This document shows positions 7,903 through 15,664 of a stretch of 30,971 nucleotides of DNA, one piece after another (positions within the stretch are counted from its first letter, which is position 1; every line of letters begins with the position of its first letter). Below the pieces are notes generated by a model. That model was not told the DNA's origin. It did not search any database and saw nothing but the letters and a program-made list of their open reading frames with translations. Origin of the DNA: an uncultured Bacilli bacterium. Lineage in GTDB: Bacteria; Bacillota_I; Bacilli_A; RF39; UBA660. Location of the stretch: NCBI GenBank assembly GCA_910587535.1, contig CAJUKM010000012.1:1-30971 (forward strand), written 5' to 3'. Both the position numbers and the translations under genes were made by a program.

Positions 7903-9090
7903 ATGAAAAAGCAGAGTAACTTTGGATTATTTTTCTTTTTAGCCTTATTCGGGTTGTCTGTTGGGATATTTAATAATTATGCCGAAATGTGGCTAGCTAC
8001 TAATGGACTAGAGGCTTCTTCGATAAGCAATGTATTCAGTATATCATATATAGTGACCGTCTTGATGTTTTTGTACTTCACTATAAGATTTTCAAAGTCC
8101 CAATTAAGAAGAGGAGTTTTGATATCGCTTTTAATGATACTAGGTGTCAATGTTACTTTAATATTTCTAAACGGAACTGGTCAACTAGTCGCGATAAAGT
8201 TTTTAATGTTTTTTAATCTCGCTTTAACCGATCTGATCCTTTCCAGCATTTATCCTCTCATGATGTCTATCGATAAAAGCGATGAGGCGTATACCAAAAA
8301 GAGCGTGGTAGAATCTCTTTTTAACAATCTAGGATTTTTCATGGCTTCGATGTTGATAGGAAAAACGATCATAGGTTTTGTTTTCGATTATAATGTGTGC
8401 CTCATAATATCGACTGCTTTTGCGACTATCTCATTCATCCTTTTATTTTTCATCAAAGTCAGTGATGAGAAAAAGGAATCGGTTTCTTTCGATGTCAACA
8501 AAGCAATAAGTTATTTTAATAGCAATAAGATCTTGTATTTCTATCTGTTTTTGAATATGCTCGGTTCAGTAGTGTGGTGTAGCATTTTGGGGATGCCAAT
8601 GCTCACTCTCATAGAGAGGCTTCACTTTAATTCTAATGTAGCTAGTTTTACTATCTTTGGTTTAGGCATAATTTCAAATTTTCTAGCTATGATCGTTTTA
8701 AATTATCTGCGATTTAAAAACGAGCACATCAATCTATTTTTTAAATACGGTATAAGAATTATATTGTTTGTACTGTCATTTTTGACAAATAACGAGCTTG
8801 TCTTTGTTTTGACGATTATTTACTTATTGTTGACAGATTGTATTTACGAGTTCATTTTTAGCAGTTTCTTTTCTAATAATATAGATGAAAATTATATAGT
8901 ATTGTTTACAGCTCTAAAGTATTCTTCAAGTTTAATCGGATATTCGCTTGGCACATTGATCTGTGGATTAGTCTTCGAATGGAGTATTCGTTTTATGATT
9001 TTACCAACTGTAATTTTATCGATAGTACATTATATTTTGGCTAGTATTTTGGTTTCACGAAAAAAGAGTTTTAATTATGGTTGTTTATAA
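7903..9090 (+). CDS. Major facilitator superfamily-like transporter, substrate unknown
   Basis: A 395-residue polytopic membrane protein. The ATG at 7903 lies eight bases after AAGGG; an in-frame GTG seven codons earlier has no such site. About 12 hydrophobic helices in two halves are visible, split by a hydrophilic loop around residues 190-205 (KVSDEKKESVSFD), the classic MFS layout. The first helix pair (GLSVGIFNNYAEMWL) resembles the start of MFS permeases. The standard DRxGRR-type loop is not well conserved (FTIRFSKSQLRRG stands there). No substrate can be assigned. It stands between the tig terminator and the surface protein genes, with 69 bases to the next start, and appears to be a single-gene unit. 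Confidence 0.8.
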   Translation: MKKQSNFGLFFFLALFGLSVGIFNNYAEMWLATNGLEASSISNVFSISYIVTVLMFLYFTIRFSKSQLRRGVLISLLMILGVNVTLIFLNGTGQLVAIKFLMFFNLALTDLILSSIYPLMMSIDKSDEAYTKKSVVESLFNNLGFFMASMLIGKTIIGFVFDYNVCLIISTAFATISFILLFFIKVSDEKKESVSFDVNKAISYFNSNKILYFYLFLNMLGSVVWCSILGMPMLTLIERLHFNSNVASFTIFGLGIISNFLAMIVLNYLRFKNEHINLFFKYGIRIILFVLSFLTNNELVFVLTIIYLLLTDCIYEFIFSSFFSNNIDENYIVLFTALKYSSSLIGYSLGTLICGLVFEWSIRFMILPTVILSIVHYILASILVSRKKSFNYGCL

Positions 9091-9159
9091 ACTAGTGGTG
9101 TGTTAGAATGTTTATATTAGAGAGTATTGTTATTTTAAATTTTGTCGGATGTGGTTTAT

Positions 9160-10899
9160 GTGAAAGAAAAAGGCTTACGTGAAAAAAAATTATATATCAT
9201 AGGGCTCTGTGCCATTACGCTTGTGTTAGTTGGCATTCTAGGAACATACGCATATTTTACATCCGTCATTATCAACGACAACAGACAAGAAGCAGAAGTT
9301 GATATGGGTACTTTAAGTCTCAGATTTGCCGATAACGATAACGGGATAAATGCCAGATTGACATTTGGAGAATCTATCACTAAGAAGTTTACTCTAGAGA
9401 ATACCGGAACATTAGACGCGACAGTCTCTATAGAGTGGTTAGATATGATAAATACTTATACAGAAGGTAGCCTTACTTATACTCTTTTCTATTCAGAGTC
9501 AGAGAATGGAGATTACAGTGAAGTGATAAGCTCTAAGAACGTACCAACGTCTAGTACGGAGTTTACAAGTACATTAGTACCAGATATAACTATACCCGTA
9601 GGAAAGACTTACTATTACAATTTAGTAGTAACTTTAAATTATTCGGATACAATAGATCAGACTAGCGATATAAATGCCGTATTTTCGACTAAATTTGACA
9701 TCCAACAGTCTTCTAAGATAAGGAAATATACTTTAACAGTAGATCCAAATGGCGGAACTATAGATGGATCTAGTGAGATACAGACATTTAATCTCAGTGC
9801 TGGTGATGAACAAAATATTTCAATTCCTTTAAGTCTGGACAGCGATTTTATAGAATGGGAGATATCTGGATATGACAGTACAATTAATGATAGTACAGTA
9901 GTCATGGGTAAATCCAACACTAAGATAGTTGCGAAGTATAAAGCAGGGCAAGCGAGAGAAGTATTAGAATATTTGAAAGTCGTTCCAAACGAAAATTATC
10001 CAAAGAGCTTTACTGTCGAAGCTACTAAAAATGAAGGAGTATTTAGGGCACAAGATGATTATGGTACGAGTTATTATTACAGAGGTGCGGTGGATAACAA
10101 CTATGTCAAGTTTGCAGGATTTTACTGGAGGATAGTCAGAATAAATGGTAACGGTTCAGTAAGAATGATATACGATGGAACTACAGCTCACCCTAATGGA
10201 GAAAACAATACAGATCGTTTTACTCATCTAAAACAGGTGTGGAACGACTTTCAAGATGATGCGAAGTACATGGGATATATGTTTGGAGGAGAAAATGGAG
10301 TAGCATCGGCTTCTTTAGAAGAGTCAGTAAGAAATGAAACAAATTCATCAATAAAAAGTGTCGTGGACGATTGGTATAAGACTAATATAGTCGATCGAGA
10401 TTATGATAGATATGTGTCAGACACACTATTTTGTAACGATAGAACCTTGGATGAAAGTACTGGTAATACTGTCGGATACGGAGTAGGAGAGTCTTGGACT
10501 ATGGGAAGAAGTAGATACAGGGCAAATATGTACGGACAAGTAAGACTTACTTGTCCACAGAAAAACGACGCGTTTACCGTTGGCGATACCGAAAGAGGCA
10601 ATGGAAGTTTAACATATCCTATAGGACTTTTGACGGTCGATGAAAAAATGATGGCTGGACTTTATAATGTAAATTATAGCAATTATCTTTATAAAGGTAA
10701 TAAATATTGGTCGATGACTCCTGATTCATTACATCAAAGTAAAGCTAATATCATATTGGTAGGAGATCATCCATATATATTTGTAAAAGCTACATCTGTA
10801 CATGTAGCTCCAGTAATAAACTTAAAACCAGAATATGTAAAAACGATGATCGGATCAGGAACTATAGATGATCCATTTAGAACTGTCGATAACAGATAA
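9160..10899 (+). CDS. Surface protein with SipW/TasA-type signal region (paralog 1)
   Basis: A 579-residue secreted or anchored protein. The GTG at 9160 is chosen because the protein then begins MKEKGLREKKLYIIGLCAIT, matching paralog 3 (30644) residue for residue at the start; a TTG at 9142 would add six residues. A hydrophobic stretch (about 11-30) ends in GTYAYF, the pattern of SipW-processed TasA and camelysin proteins. Residues about 35-185 form a beta-rich domain with VDMGTLSLRFADNDNGINA. Residues about 190-265 (starting YTLTVDPNGGTID) look like an InlB-type beta repeat and are absent from paralog 2. The remaining 310 residues are a shared domain with DDYGTSYYYRGAVDNNYVKF, FYWRIVRINGNGS and a closing APVINLKPEYVKTMIGSGTI. 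The function of that domain is unknown to me; extracellular matrix or adhesion is likely. No sipW gene is in the window. Confidence 0.85.
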   Translation: MKEKGLREKKLYIIGLCAITLVLVGILGTYAYFTSVIINDNRQEAEVDMGTLSLRFADNDNGINARLTFGESITKKFTLENTGTLDATVSIEWLDMINTYTEGSLTYTLFYSESENGDYSEVISSKNVPTSSTEFTSTLVPDITIPVGKTYYYNLVVTLNYSDTIDQTSDINAVFSTKFDIQQSSKIRKYTLTVDPNGGTIDGSSEIQTFNLSAGDEQNISIPLSLDSDFIEWEISGYDSTINDSTVVMGKSNTKIVAKYKAGQAREVLEYLKVVPNENYPKSFTVEATKNEGVFRAQDDYGTSYYYRGAVDNNYVKFAGFYWRIVRINGNGSVRMIYDGTTAHPNGENNTDRFTHLKQVWNDFQDDAKYMGYMFGGENGVASASLEESVRNETNSSIKSVVDDWYKTNIVDRDYDRYVSDTLFCNDRTLDESTGNTVGYGVGESWTMGRSRYRANMYGQVRLTCPQKNDAFTVGDTERGNGSLTYPIGLLTVDEKMMAGLYNVNYSNYLYKGNKYWSMTPDSLHQSKANIILVGDHPYIFVKATSVHVAPVINLKPEYVKTMIGSGTIDDPFRTVDNR

Positions 10900-10904
10900 T
10901 TTTT

Positions 10905-10928
10905 AGAGGACGAATGATTCGTCTTTTT
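10905..10928 (+). terminator. Rho-independent terminator of surface paralog 1
   Basis: GACGAA (10909-10914) and TTCGTC (10918-10923) pair around TGA, followed by five T residues. Confidence 0.8.
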
Positions 10929-10953
10929 CGTATTTTAATATCAAATACATTTG

Positions 10954-11047
10954 TGAATATATAGAGCTTTAAGGGTAATGTGTTATCCTTAAAGAGAATA
11001 AAGAAGGTAAAATTCGACGTAATTTATGGAGATTGTTGTACTATAAT
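10954..11047 (+). promoter_or_regulatory. Conserved promoter block with dyad, copy A
   Basis: This block shares sequence and exact spacing with 30497-30590. Elements in order: TGAATATATA (10954-10963); a 12-pair dyad at 10967-10994 with arms CTTTAAGGGTAA and TTATCCTTAAAG around TGTG (one G-T pair); AATTCGAC, of which TTCGAC is 11013-11018; and TGTACTATAAT with the -10 at 11042-11047. There is no usual -35 at 17 bases; TTCGAC lies 23 bases from the -10. The dyad lies upstream of the predicted transcription start and lacks a T tract, so an activator or repressor site is more likely than a terminator. Confidence 0.6.
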
Positions 11048-11092
11048 ATTATAAATAATTGCGGATATCCTAACCGGCGAAGAGGTGTACTT

Positions 11093-12670
11093 ATGAATGA
11101 AAGAAATGCGACTCTAAAAAAGATATTTATTTTAGTACTTCTTGCAATTACAATAATTTTAGCAGGTACATTAGGAACATATGCCTACTTTATGCTTAAC
11201 TTAGGCAGAGAAGAAAGACAGAAACTAACATTAACTTCTGGTACATTGGCTTTAGTGTTCGAAGATAATTCAGATGGAGTAAATGCAACTTTATCATTAG
11301 GTGAAAGTGTAACTAAAGAATTCAAAATTAGAAATATCGGATCTCAAGACGTTAAGACTAGCATGCTATTTAACGACATGATTAACACTTATATAGAAGA
11401 ATCTCTTTCATATAAATTAGAATATAAAACTAGTGAAGAAGGGGCTTGGATACCACTTGAAACAGCTAGTGCTAATGTTCCAAATGCATTAATACCTAGC
11501 GATAGAAATCTCGCCAAAGATTTAGAAATCCCAGCTAGAGCAGTTTACTATTATAAATTGACAATAACTTTTAATAACTTGGATGATATAGATCAGAAAG
11601 GTGATTTAGACGCAATATTTGCAAGTAAATTTAAATTGGGGGAAGCTACTTATGATCCTGGCTTTATACCAAAGACAGTAATGGCTATTTTAAATGGGCA
11701 CCCAGTAAAAGGAATAAATGAAGGAAATCCGAATTTTGCTATGCCTGCGACAACAGATGAGGGAATGTTTGCATTGGAAGACGACTATGGAACGAGCTAT
11801 TATTATCGTGGAGCAGTGGAGAATAACTATGTAAAATTTGGAGACTTCTATTGGAGAATCGTTAGAATAAACGGAGATGGAAGTCTAAGGATCATTTACG
11901 ATGGAACGCAAGGCTATGCAAATGGAGCAAATGATACAGGAAGACTCGCATATACAGAACAACCATTCAATGCAAATCATGATGATACAAAGTATGTAGG
12001 GTGGATGTTCGGAGGAGCACAAGGAGAAACAAGTAGTTCAAAATCTCAGGCTCAAACAAATGAGACAAATTCAGACTTAAAGACAATAATAGATTCATGG
12101 TATAAAGAAAATATAGTAGATAAAAATTTAGATGCACATATAGCTGATGAAATTTTTTGCAATGACAGAACGGTTCCTGGAAAAGAGATAACCGGTTGGA
12201 ACATTGATACAGGATTAGGCTATGGAAGTAATTATATAGGGTACGGAGCAACAGCGAGAACGAATGTATTTAATACAGATGAAAGTAAAGTGCAACCTAG
12301 ATTTACATGCCCACAAAAGAACGATGCGTTTACGGTGTCTGATGAAGAAAAAGGAAATGGCGATTTAATATATCCAGTTGGTCTTATCACTGCCGATGAG
12401 GTATTGGCAGCAGGGAGCGGAAAATATTTAACAGCTAACGAAAGTTACTACTTATATAAAGGTCCATTTTATTGGACTATGACACCAGGATATACGAATA
12501 CTAAAAGTGCTGGCGAATTCATGGTTCATAGCCTTGGAATAGTGAATAACTTTGTCTATGATGAAAATTGTGCAGTGGCTCCAGTAATAAATTTGAAACC
12601 AGATTATGTGCAAATTATGATAGGGGATGGCACTATCAATAATCCATATAGAGAAGCAGATATAAAATAG
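11093..12670 (+). CDS. Surface protein with SipW/TasA-type signal region (paralog 2)
   Basis: A 525-residue relative of the preceding gene. The ATG at 11093 follows GAGGTG by five bases; an upstream in-frame ATG at 11033 lies before the predicted transcription start. The N-terminal hydrophobic segment ends GTLGTYAYF (about 24-32). The TasA-like domain carries TSGTLALVFEDNSDGVNATL and MLFNDMINTYIEESLSYKLE. A short linker replaces the InlB-like repeat of paralog 1. The C-terminal domain repeats DDYGTSYYYRGAVENNYVKF, FYWRIVRINGDGSLRIIYDG, IFCNDRT, FTCPQKNDAFTV and APVINLKPDYVQIMIGDGTI. The N-terminal half is clearly closer to paralog 3 than to paralog 1. It is probably exported and exposed, with an unknown ligand. 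Confidence 0.85.
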   Translation: MNERNATLKKIFILVLLAITIILAGTLGTYAYFMLNLGREERQKLTLTSGTLALVFEDNSDGVNATLSLGESVTKEFKIRNIGSQDVKTSMLFNDMINTYIEESLSYKLEYKTSEEGAWIPLETASANVPNALIPSDRNLAKDLEIPARAVYYYKLTITFNNLDDIDQKGDLDAIFASKFKLGEATYDPGFIPKTVMAILNGHPVKGINEGNPNFAMPATTDEGMFALEDDYGTSYYYRGAVENNYVKFGDFYWRIVRINGDGSLRIIYDGTQGYANGANDTGRLAYTEQPFNANHDDTKYVGWMFGGAQGETSSSKSQAQTNETNSDLKTIIDSWYKENIVDKNLDAHIADEIFCNDRTVPGKEITGWNIDTGLGYGSNYIGYGATARTNVFNTDESKVQPRFTCPQKNDAFTVSDEEKGNGDLIYPVGLITADEVLAAGSGKYLTANESYYLYKGPFYWTMTPGYTNTKSAGEFMVHSLGIVNNFVYDENCAVAPVINLKPDYVQIMIGDGTINNPYREADIK

Positions 12671-12686
12671 AGGTATCTGTTTTTTT
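12657..12686 (+). terminator. Rho-independent terminator of surface paralog 2
   Basis: CAGATA (12657-12662) pairs with TATCTG (12674-12679) across an 11-base loop that includes the stop codon, followed by seven T residues. Confidence 0.65.
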
Positions 12687-12703
12687 ATTTAATCCAAAAA
12701 TAG

Positions 12704-12732
12704 TTGATAAAATTAAACAATTATTATATAAT
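12704..12732 (+). promoter_or_regulatory. Sigma-A promoter of the 12759 operon
   Basis: TTGATA (12704-12709), a 17-base spacer and TATAAT (12727-12732), 26 bases before the ATG. Confidence 0.75.
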
Positions 12733-12758
12733 TTGTTATAAGAATAGGTGATAGAGGT

Positions 12759-13115
12759 ATGGATAAAAATAGAGAAGTACTTAGACATTGTCCACATTTT
12801 TATACGATAATCAATTTTGAATATTACAGTGATGACCTCATCTCTGAGAAACTTATCGATATCTATCAAAAGTTTATTTTCAGTGTCGATATTACTAGAT
12901 CAGAAAATGTTACAAAGATCGAAAAGCTCGATAAGATGCTATATAAATATATAAATGACTATTGCTTTAGGGAGCAAGTTAAAACGGATATGTTAAATAT
13001 TCGCGTAAAAAGAGGAGAGAATGTTCTCGACACTATAGTGAATGCGATCATAAGTTTTTTCGATTCATATGAGAAGTTTTGTACTAGGAAAGTACCTATG
13101 ACTAGGTGGATATAG
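12759..13115 (+). CDS. Hypothetical small cytoplasmic protein at the head of the T4SS locus
   Basis: A 118-residue protein with AGGTGA eight bases before the ATG and a strong promoter upstream. I do not recognise the family. It has no signal peptide or membrane helix. Secondary structure appears mainly helical (DDLISEKLIDIYQKFIF, KIEKLDKMLYKYINDY, VLDTIVNAIISFFDSYEKF), with scattered cysteines (11, 68 and 111). It ends one base before the next ATG (TAG-T-ATG), so the two are almost certainly co-transcribed and translationally coupled. Its position suggests an accessory role for the surface or secretion genes that follow; this is inference only. Confidence 0.7.
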   Translation: MDKNREVLRHCPHFYTIINFEYYSDDLISEKLIDIYQKFIFSVDITRSENVTKIEKLDKMLYKYINDYCFREQVKTDMLNIRVKRGENVLDTIVNAIISFFDSYEKFCTRKVPMTRWI

Positions 13116-13116
13116 T

Positions 13117-14019
13117 ATGGATGAAGATTTTTTAGATGTAACTACGAACAGCAAACATGCTGGAGTATTGTTAATGCTCGTCATAGTAGTTTTAGCAGGA
13201 TGTGGTTATTTTTTCGTGTTTAAGAAGATACACTATTCTGTTAGGACAGTAGAAATCGAGTACGGAGAAGAACCTAGTAACGACGTCAGAGATTATTTAA
13301 AGACCAAAGTTACAAATTATTACGAATATAGATTAGATTTAAGTAGAGTTAATACTGAGGAAGTTGGCGAGTATACCTATTATGTAAGTCACAACAAGAC
13401 GAGAAAAAAAGGTACTATTAAAGTCGTCGACACGAAAGCTCCAGAGTTTACTTTACAGGAATTGACTGTCGAAGAGGACGACCCAGATCTATTTTTAGGA
13501 GATTTTTTAGCAAGTTGCGAAGATCAATCTAAGCCATGTCTTGTGACTCTTAAAAATTCAAAGGATGAAGCTAAATTTGGAGAAGTCGGTAAACACGAGA
13601 TAGAAATAGAAGTAGCAGACATCCATGGTAACAAAAGTAGTGCTACAGCGACTTTAAACGTAGTCAAAAAAGGATCTTATGTCGATCCAAAATCATTAGA
13701 TTTGGAATATGCATCGAATTCTAAAGAGCTAGAACCTTTTAAAGGTTTGATTTATAAAAAGCTTGAAAAAGCCTTGAAACCGGAAGGAGAACAGGCTGGA
13801 GCTGAGATGAGTATCGTCAGCACAGTAGATTTAGAAAAGTATGTCGAAGATAATTATCCGGGAAGTAAACTTAAGGATTCAGAAATAATAGAGTTATATA
13901 ATAAGAGTTCATACGTCATAGGTTATTCTATAATGTTGACTCTTAACAATGGATATAAAGACGAAATAGTGTATGTAGACAAAGATAGGGTAAACTTTAA
14001 TAGAGAAGAAGAGGAATAG
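13117..14019 (+). CDS. Membrane-anchored protein with Ig-like domains
   Basis: A 300-residue protein whose ATG follows AGGTGG by seven bases. One transmembrane helix (about 16-36, VLLMLVIVVLAGCGYFFVF) lies near the N-terminus, leaving most of the protein outside the cell. Residues about 42-108 form a beta-sandwich-like module with VEIEYGEEPSNDVRDYL and VGEYTYYVSHN, closing with KGTIKVVDTKAPEF. Residues about 108-187 form a second module (FGEVGKHEIEIEVADIHGNK), the typical pattern of bacterial Ig-like/HYR cell-surface domains. A further about 110 residues are of unknown fold with an acidic end. It is probably co-transcribed with the small gene before it and followed by a terminator. It may be an adhesin or a structural partner of the secretion apparatus. 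Confidence 0.75.
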   Translation: MDEDFLDVTTNSKHAGVLLMLVIVVLAGCGYFFVFKKIHYSVRTVEIEYGEEPSNDVRDYLKTKVTNYYEYRLDLSRVNTEEVGEYTYYVSHNKTRKKGTIKVVDTKAPEFTLQELTVEEDDPDLFLGDFLASCEDQSKPCLVTLKNSKDEAKFGEVGKHEIEIEVADIHGNKSSATATLNVVKKGSYVDPKSLDLEYASNSKELEPFKGLIYKKLEKALKPEGEQAGAEMSIVSTVDLEKYVEDNYPGSKLKDSEIIELYNKSSYVIGYSIMLTLNNGYKDEIVYVDKDRVNFNREEEE

Positions 14020-14022
14020 TTT

Positions 14023-14047
14023 AAGTAGCATTAAATATGCTATTTTT
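14023..14047 (+). terminator. Rho-independent terminator after the Ig-like gene
   Basis: TAGCAT (14026-14031) and ATGCTA (14037-14042) pair around TAAAT, followed by five T residues. Confidence 0.75.
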
Positions 14048-14049
14048 CA

Positions 14050-14079
14050 TTGTAAAACTATACGCTTTTGTGATAGAAT
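14050..14079 (+). promoter_or_regulatory. Probable promoter of the cadherin-like gene
   Basis: TTGTAA (14050-14055), an 18-base spacer and TAGAAT (14074-14079), 33 bases before the ATG. Confidence 0.5.
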
Positions 14080-14112
14080 TGAGTTGAATAAAAAAGAATA
14101 GGTGGTTATTTC

Positions 14113-15114
14113 ATGAAAAAGATAAAACTTGTAGTATTGATTCTCATATTGGCATTATCATCGATAAGCATTATCGATAGGCGAGAAACTTTTGTAGACA
14201 GGACTAACTATTCTGTTGGTAATGGAAGTAACTATCTTTCTAGCGTCTCTTTTGTAGATGTCGATTTTAGTTTTGATAAGGAAGTTATGGAGTATACAAT
14301 AACTGTACCTTTTTCTAAAAAAACTTTGGGTCTTACGTATGTTCAAGAGGATCCGAATTCTATCGTCGAAGTAATAGGGGACGAAGAGTTATATGTCGGA
14401 AATAATTCTTTAGTAATTTTGGTAACGTCGAGTACTGGTGAGCAGCGACAGTATGGTTTTACTATTTTGAGAACTGAAGATAATACATTTATCCCTAATG
14501 AAGAAATATCTATTAAAGATGCACTTTTAAACGGTGAAGAAAACACTATAACTGTAGCAGTTACTGGTGAAGGAGTAATTTTAGGTGAGGATACGATAGA
14601 TGCCTTTAAGACTAGCGGAAAGGTGCTTTATTATGAATGGAGAAATCAAGGGGGAGAATTTATCTCATCTCTTAAAATCGACTCTAAGAATATCGATTCG
14701 GAAAAAAAATTAAATCCTAACATTAAAAATGGGATTACAACAGCTAAACTTGTGAAATTTTTAGAGGGGTATCAATATTTAGGTTTCAGCACTAAAGATA
14801 CCAATATCCCAGATGGAAGTGTGTACACAGTAACTGTCGATGGTGATGAAGATATTTATACTCTTTATTACTATGATAACGATAGAATCGAGAGCAGATC
14901 TTTAAGAAATATGGACGGAAAAGTAGAGTTTTCTATCAAAAATGGAATAGATTATGCACTTATTTCTAAAAAAGATGCTCCCCAAAAAGAAAGCATCAGT
15001 GGATTCAGTTGGATTTTACCGACACTTATCATGACGATTATGATAACTGTTTTCATAGTAGCGACTAGACAAGTTATGTATAGGAGACTTAAAAATAGTA
15101 AAAAAAGGAAGTAA
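14113..15114 (+). CDS. Cell-surface protein with cadherin-like domain and C-terminal anchor
   Basis: A 333-residue protein with AGGTGG seven bases before the ATG. An N-terminal hydrophobic segment (about 4-21) is a signal peptide or anchor. Residues about 42-123 match the bacterial cadherin-like beta-sandwich pattern (PF12733 type): LSSVSFVDVDFSFDKEVMEY, then TITVPFSKKT and SLVILVTSSTGEQRQYGFTI. A second region of about 180 residues is of unknown fold. A C-terminal transmembrane helix (about 301-322) followed by MYRRLKNSKKRK fits a type I anchor with a positive cytoplasmic tail. It has its own promoter and sits just before the pilin-like cluster, so a role in surface attachment or in holding the secretion machine is plausible but inferred. 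Confidence 0.75.
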   Translation: MKKIKLVVLILILALSSISIIDRRETFVDRTNYSVGNGSNYLSSVSFVDVDFSFDKEVMEYTITVPFSKKTLGLTYVQEDPNSIVEVIGDEELYVGNNSLVILVTSSTGEQRQYGFTILRTEDNTFIPNEEISIKDALLNGEENTITVAVTGEGVILGEDTIDAFKTSGKVLYYEWRNQGGEFISSLKIDSKNIDSEKKLNPNIKNGITTAKLVKFLEGYQYLGFSTKDTNIPDGSVYTVTVDGDEDIYTLYYYDNDRIESRSLRNMDGKVEFSIKNGIDYALISKKDAPQKESISGFSWILPTLIMTIMITVFIVATRQVMYRRLKNSKKRK

Positions 15115-15137
15115 ATTTCATTTTACATAAATTTACT
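15110..15137 (+). terminator. Hairpin after the cadherin-like gene
   Basis: AGTAAATTT (15110-15118) and AAATTTACT (15129-15137) form nine pairs around a ten-base loop across the stop codon. No T tract follows, so it may be a weak terminator or an mRNA 3' stabiliser. Confidence 0.4.
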
Positions 15138-15144
15138 ATTATGT

Positions 15145-15177
15145 TTGACAATTATATCCTTTTAAGATAAAATTGTC
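15145..15177 (+). promoter_or_regulatory. Strong promoter of pilin-like gene 1, overlapped by a dyad
   Basis: A perfect TTGACA (15145-15150), 17-base spacer and TAAAAT (15168-15173) form a strong sigma-A promoter. GACAATTATATC (15147-15158) and GATAAAATTGTC (15166-15177) form an inverted repeat with 11 of 12 positions complementary and a seven-base centre. It covers both promoter boxes, as an operator would. The arms end before the predicted start of transcription, so it is a DNA site rather than an RNA structure. Confidence 0.7.
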
Positions 15178-15200
15178 TTATAAGAAAGAGAGAGATTTAT

Positions 15201-15581
15201 ATGAACGGACTAATGTTAATAGGTAAAGGTGCCGCTACATTTTGTGCTGATACACATGAAATACTAGGTATCGTCGGTTGGGCGCTTACTATCTTTAAAA
15301 TAATAATTCCATTATTTATTATAGGTTTAGGACTTATCGATCTCGGTAAAGCCGCTGTTTCTAGTAAACCAGAGGAAATCAAGAAAACTGCTACTGGATT
15401 GATCTGGAGATTAGTTGGAGGTGTCGTAATATTCTTCGTACCTACAATAATCATGTTGGCATTCGGATTTGTTAACAAATTTGGCGATGCAACTGCTAAG
15501 ATGGATTTCGACATTTGTTATAAATGTATTACCGTACCGTGGTCTGCTGAATGTGTAAACGCACAATCTACTATTGATTAA
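15201..15581 (+). CDS. VirB2/TrbC-like two-helix pilin subunit 1
   Basis: A 126-residue membrane protein. Two hydrophobic helices (about 25-46 and 68-90) enclose a short positive loop (SSKPEEIKKTA), the layout of VirB2/TrbC pilins. A conserved KxxxP occurs in helix 1 and VIFFVPTIIMLAFGFV in helix 2. Cysteines lie at 15 and in the tail as C106-x2-C109-x3-P-x4-C118; the same motif is present in pilin-like proteins 2 and 4. With both ends outside the cell, as in VirB2, these could form disulfides. No cleavable signal is obvious. GAGAG seven bases upstream supports the ATG. It would polymerise into a pilus or conduit; that function is inferred from topology and the T4SS genes downstream. Confidence 0.75.
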   Translation: MNGLMLIGKGAATFCADTHEILGIVGWALTIFKIIIPLFIIGLGLIDLGKAAVSSKPEEIKKTATGLIWRLVGGVVIFFVPTIIMLAFGFVNKFGDATAKMDFDICYKCITVPWSAECVNAQSTID

Positions 15582-15588
15582 AGCAGAT

Positions 15589-15618
15589 TTGACAAGAATA
15601 TGATGTATAAAGTATACT
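15589..15618 (+). promoter_or_regulatory. Promoter of pilin-like gene 2
   Basis: TTGACA (15589-15594), an 18-base spacer and TATACT (15613-15618). The -10 box lies within the left arm of the terminator hairpin of the preceding gene, so only read-through transcripts carry the complete hairpin. Confidence 0.65.
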
Positions 15619-15642
15619 TTTTATAAGGAAGTATACTTTTTT
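15609..15642 (+). terminator. Terminator between pilin-like genes 1 and 2
   Basis: AAAGTATACTT (15609-15619) and AAGTATACTTT (15629-15639) form an 11-pair stem around a nine-base loop, followed by T residues to 15642. Confidence 0.7.
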
Positions 15643-15664
15643 AGTATTTTTATGGAGGCTAAAT

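Noticed and set aside
10967..10994. The dyad before paralog 2 as a second terminator of paralog 1
   Set aside because: No T tract follows, a proper terminator already lies at 10905-10928, and the dyad recurs before paralog 3 at the same distance from its promoter.
15609..15642. Repeated AGTATACT as a start of a CRISPR or other repeat array
   Set aside because: Only two copies occur and they form the arms of one hairpin; there are no spacers or cas genes.
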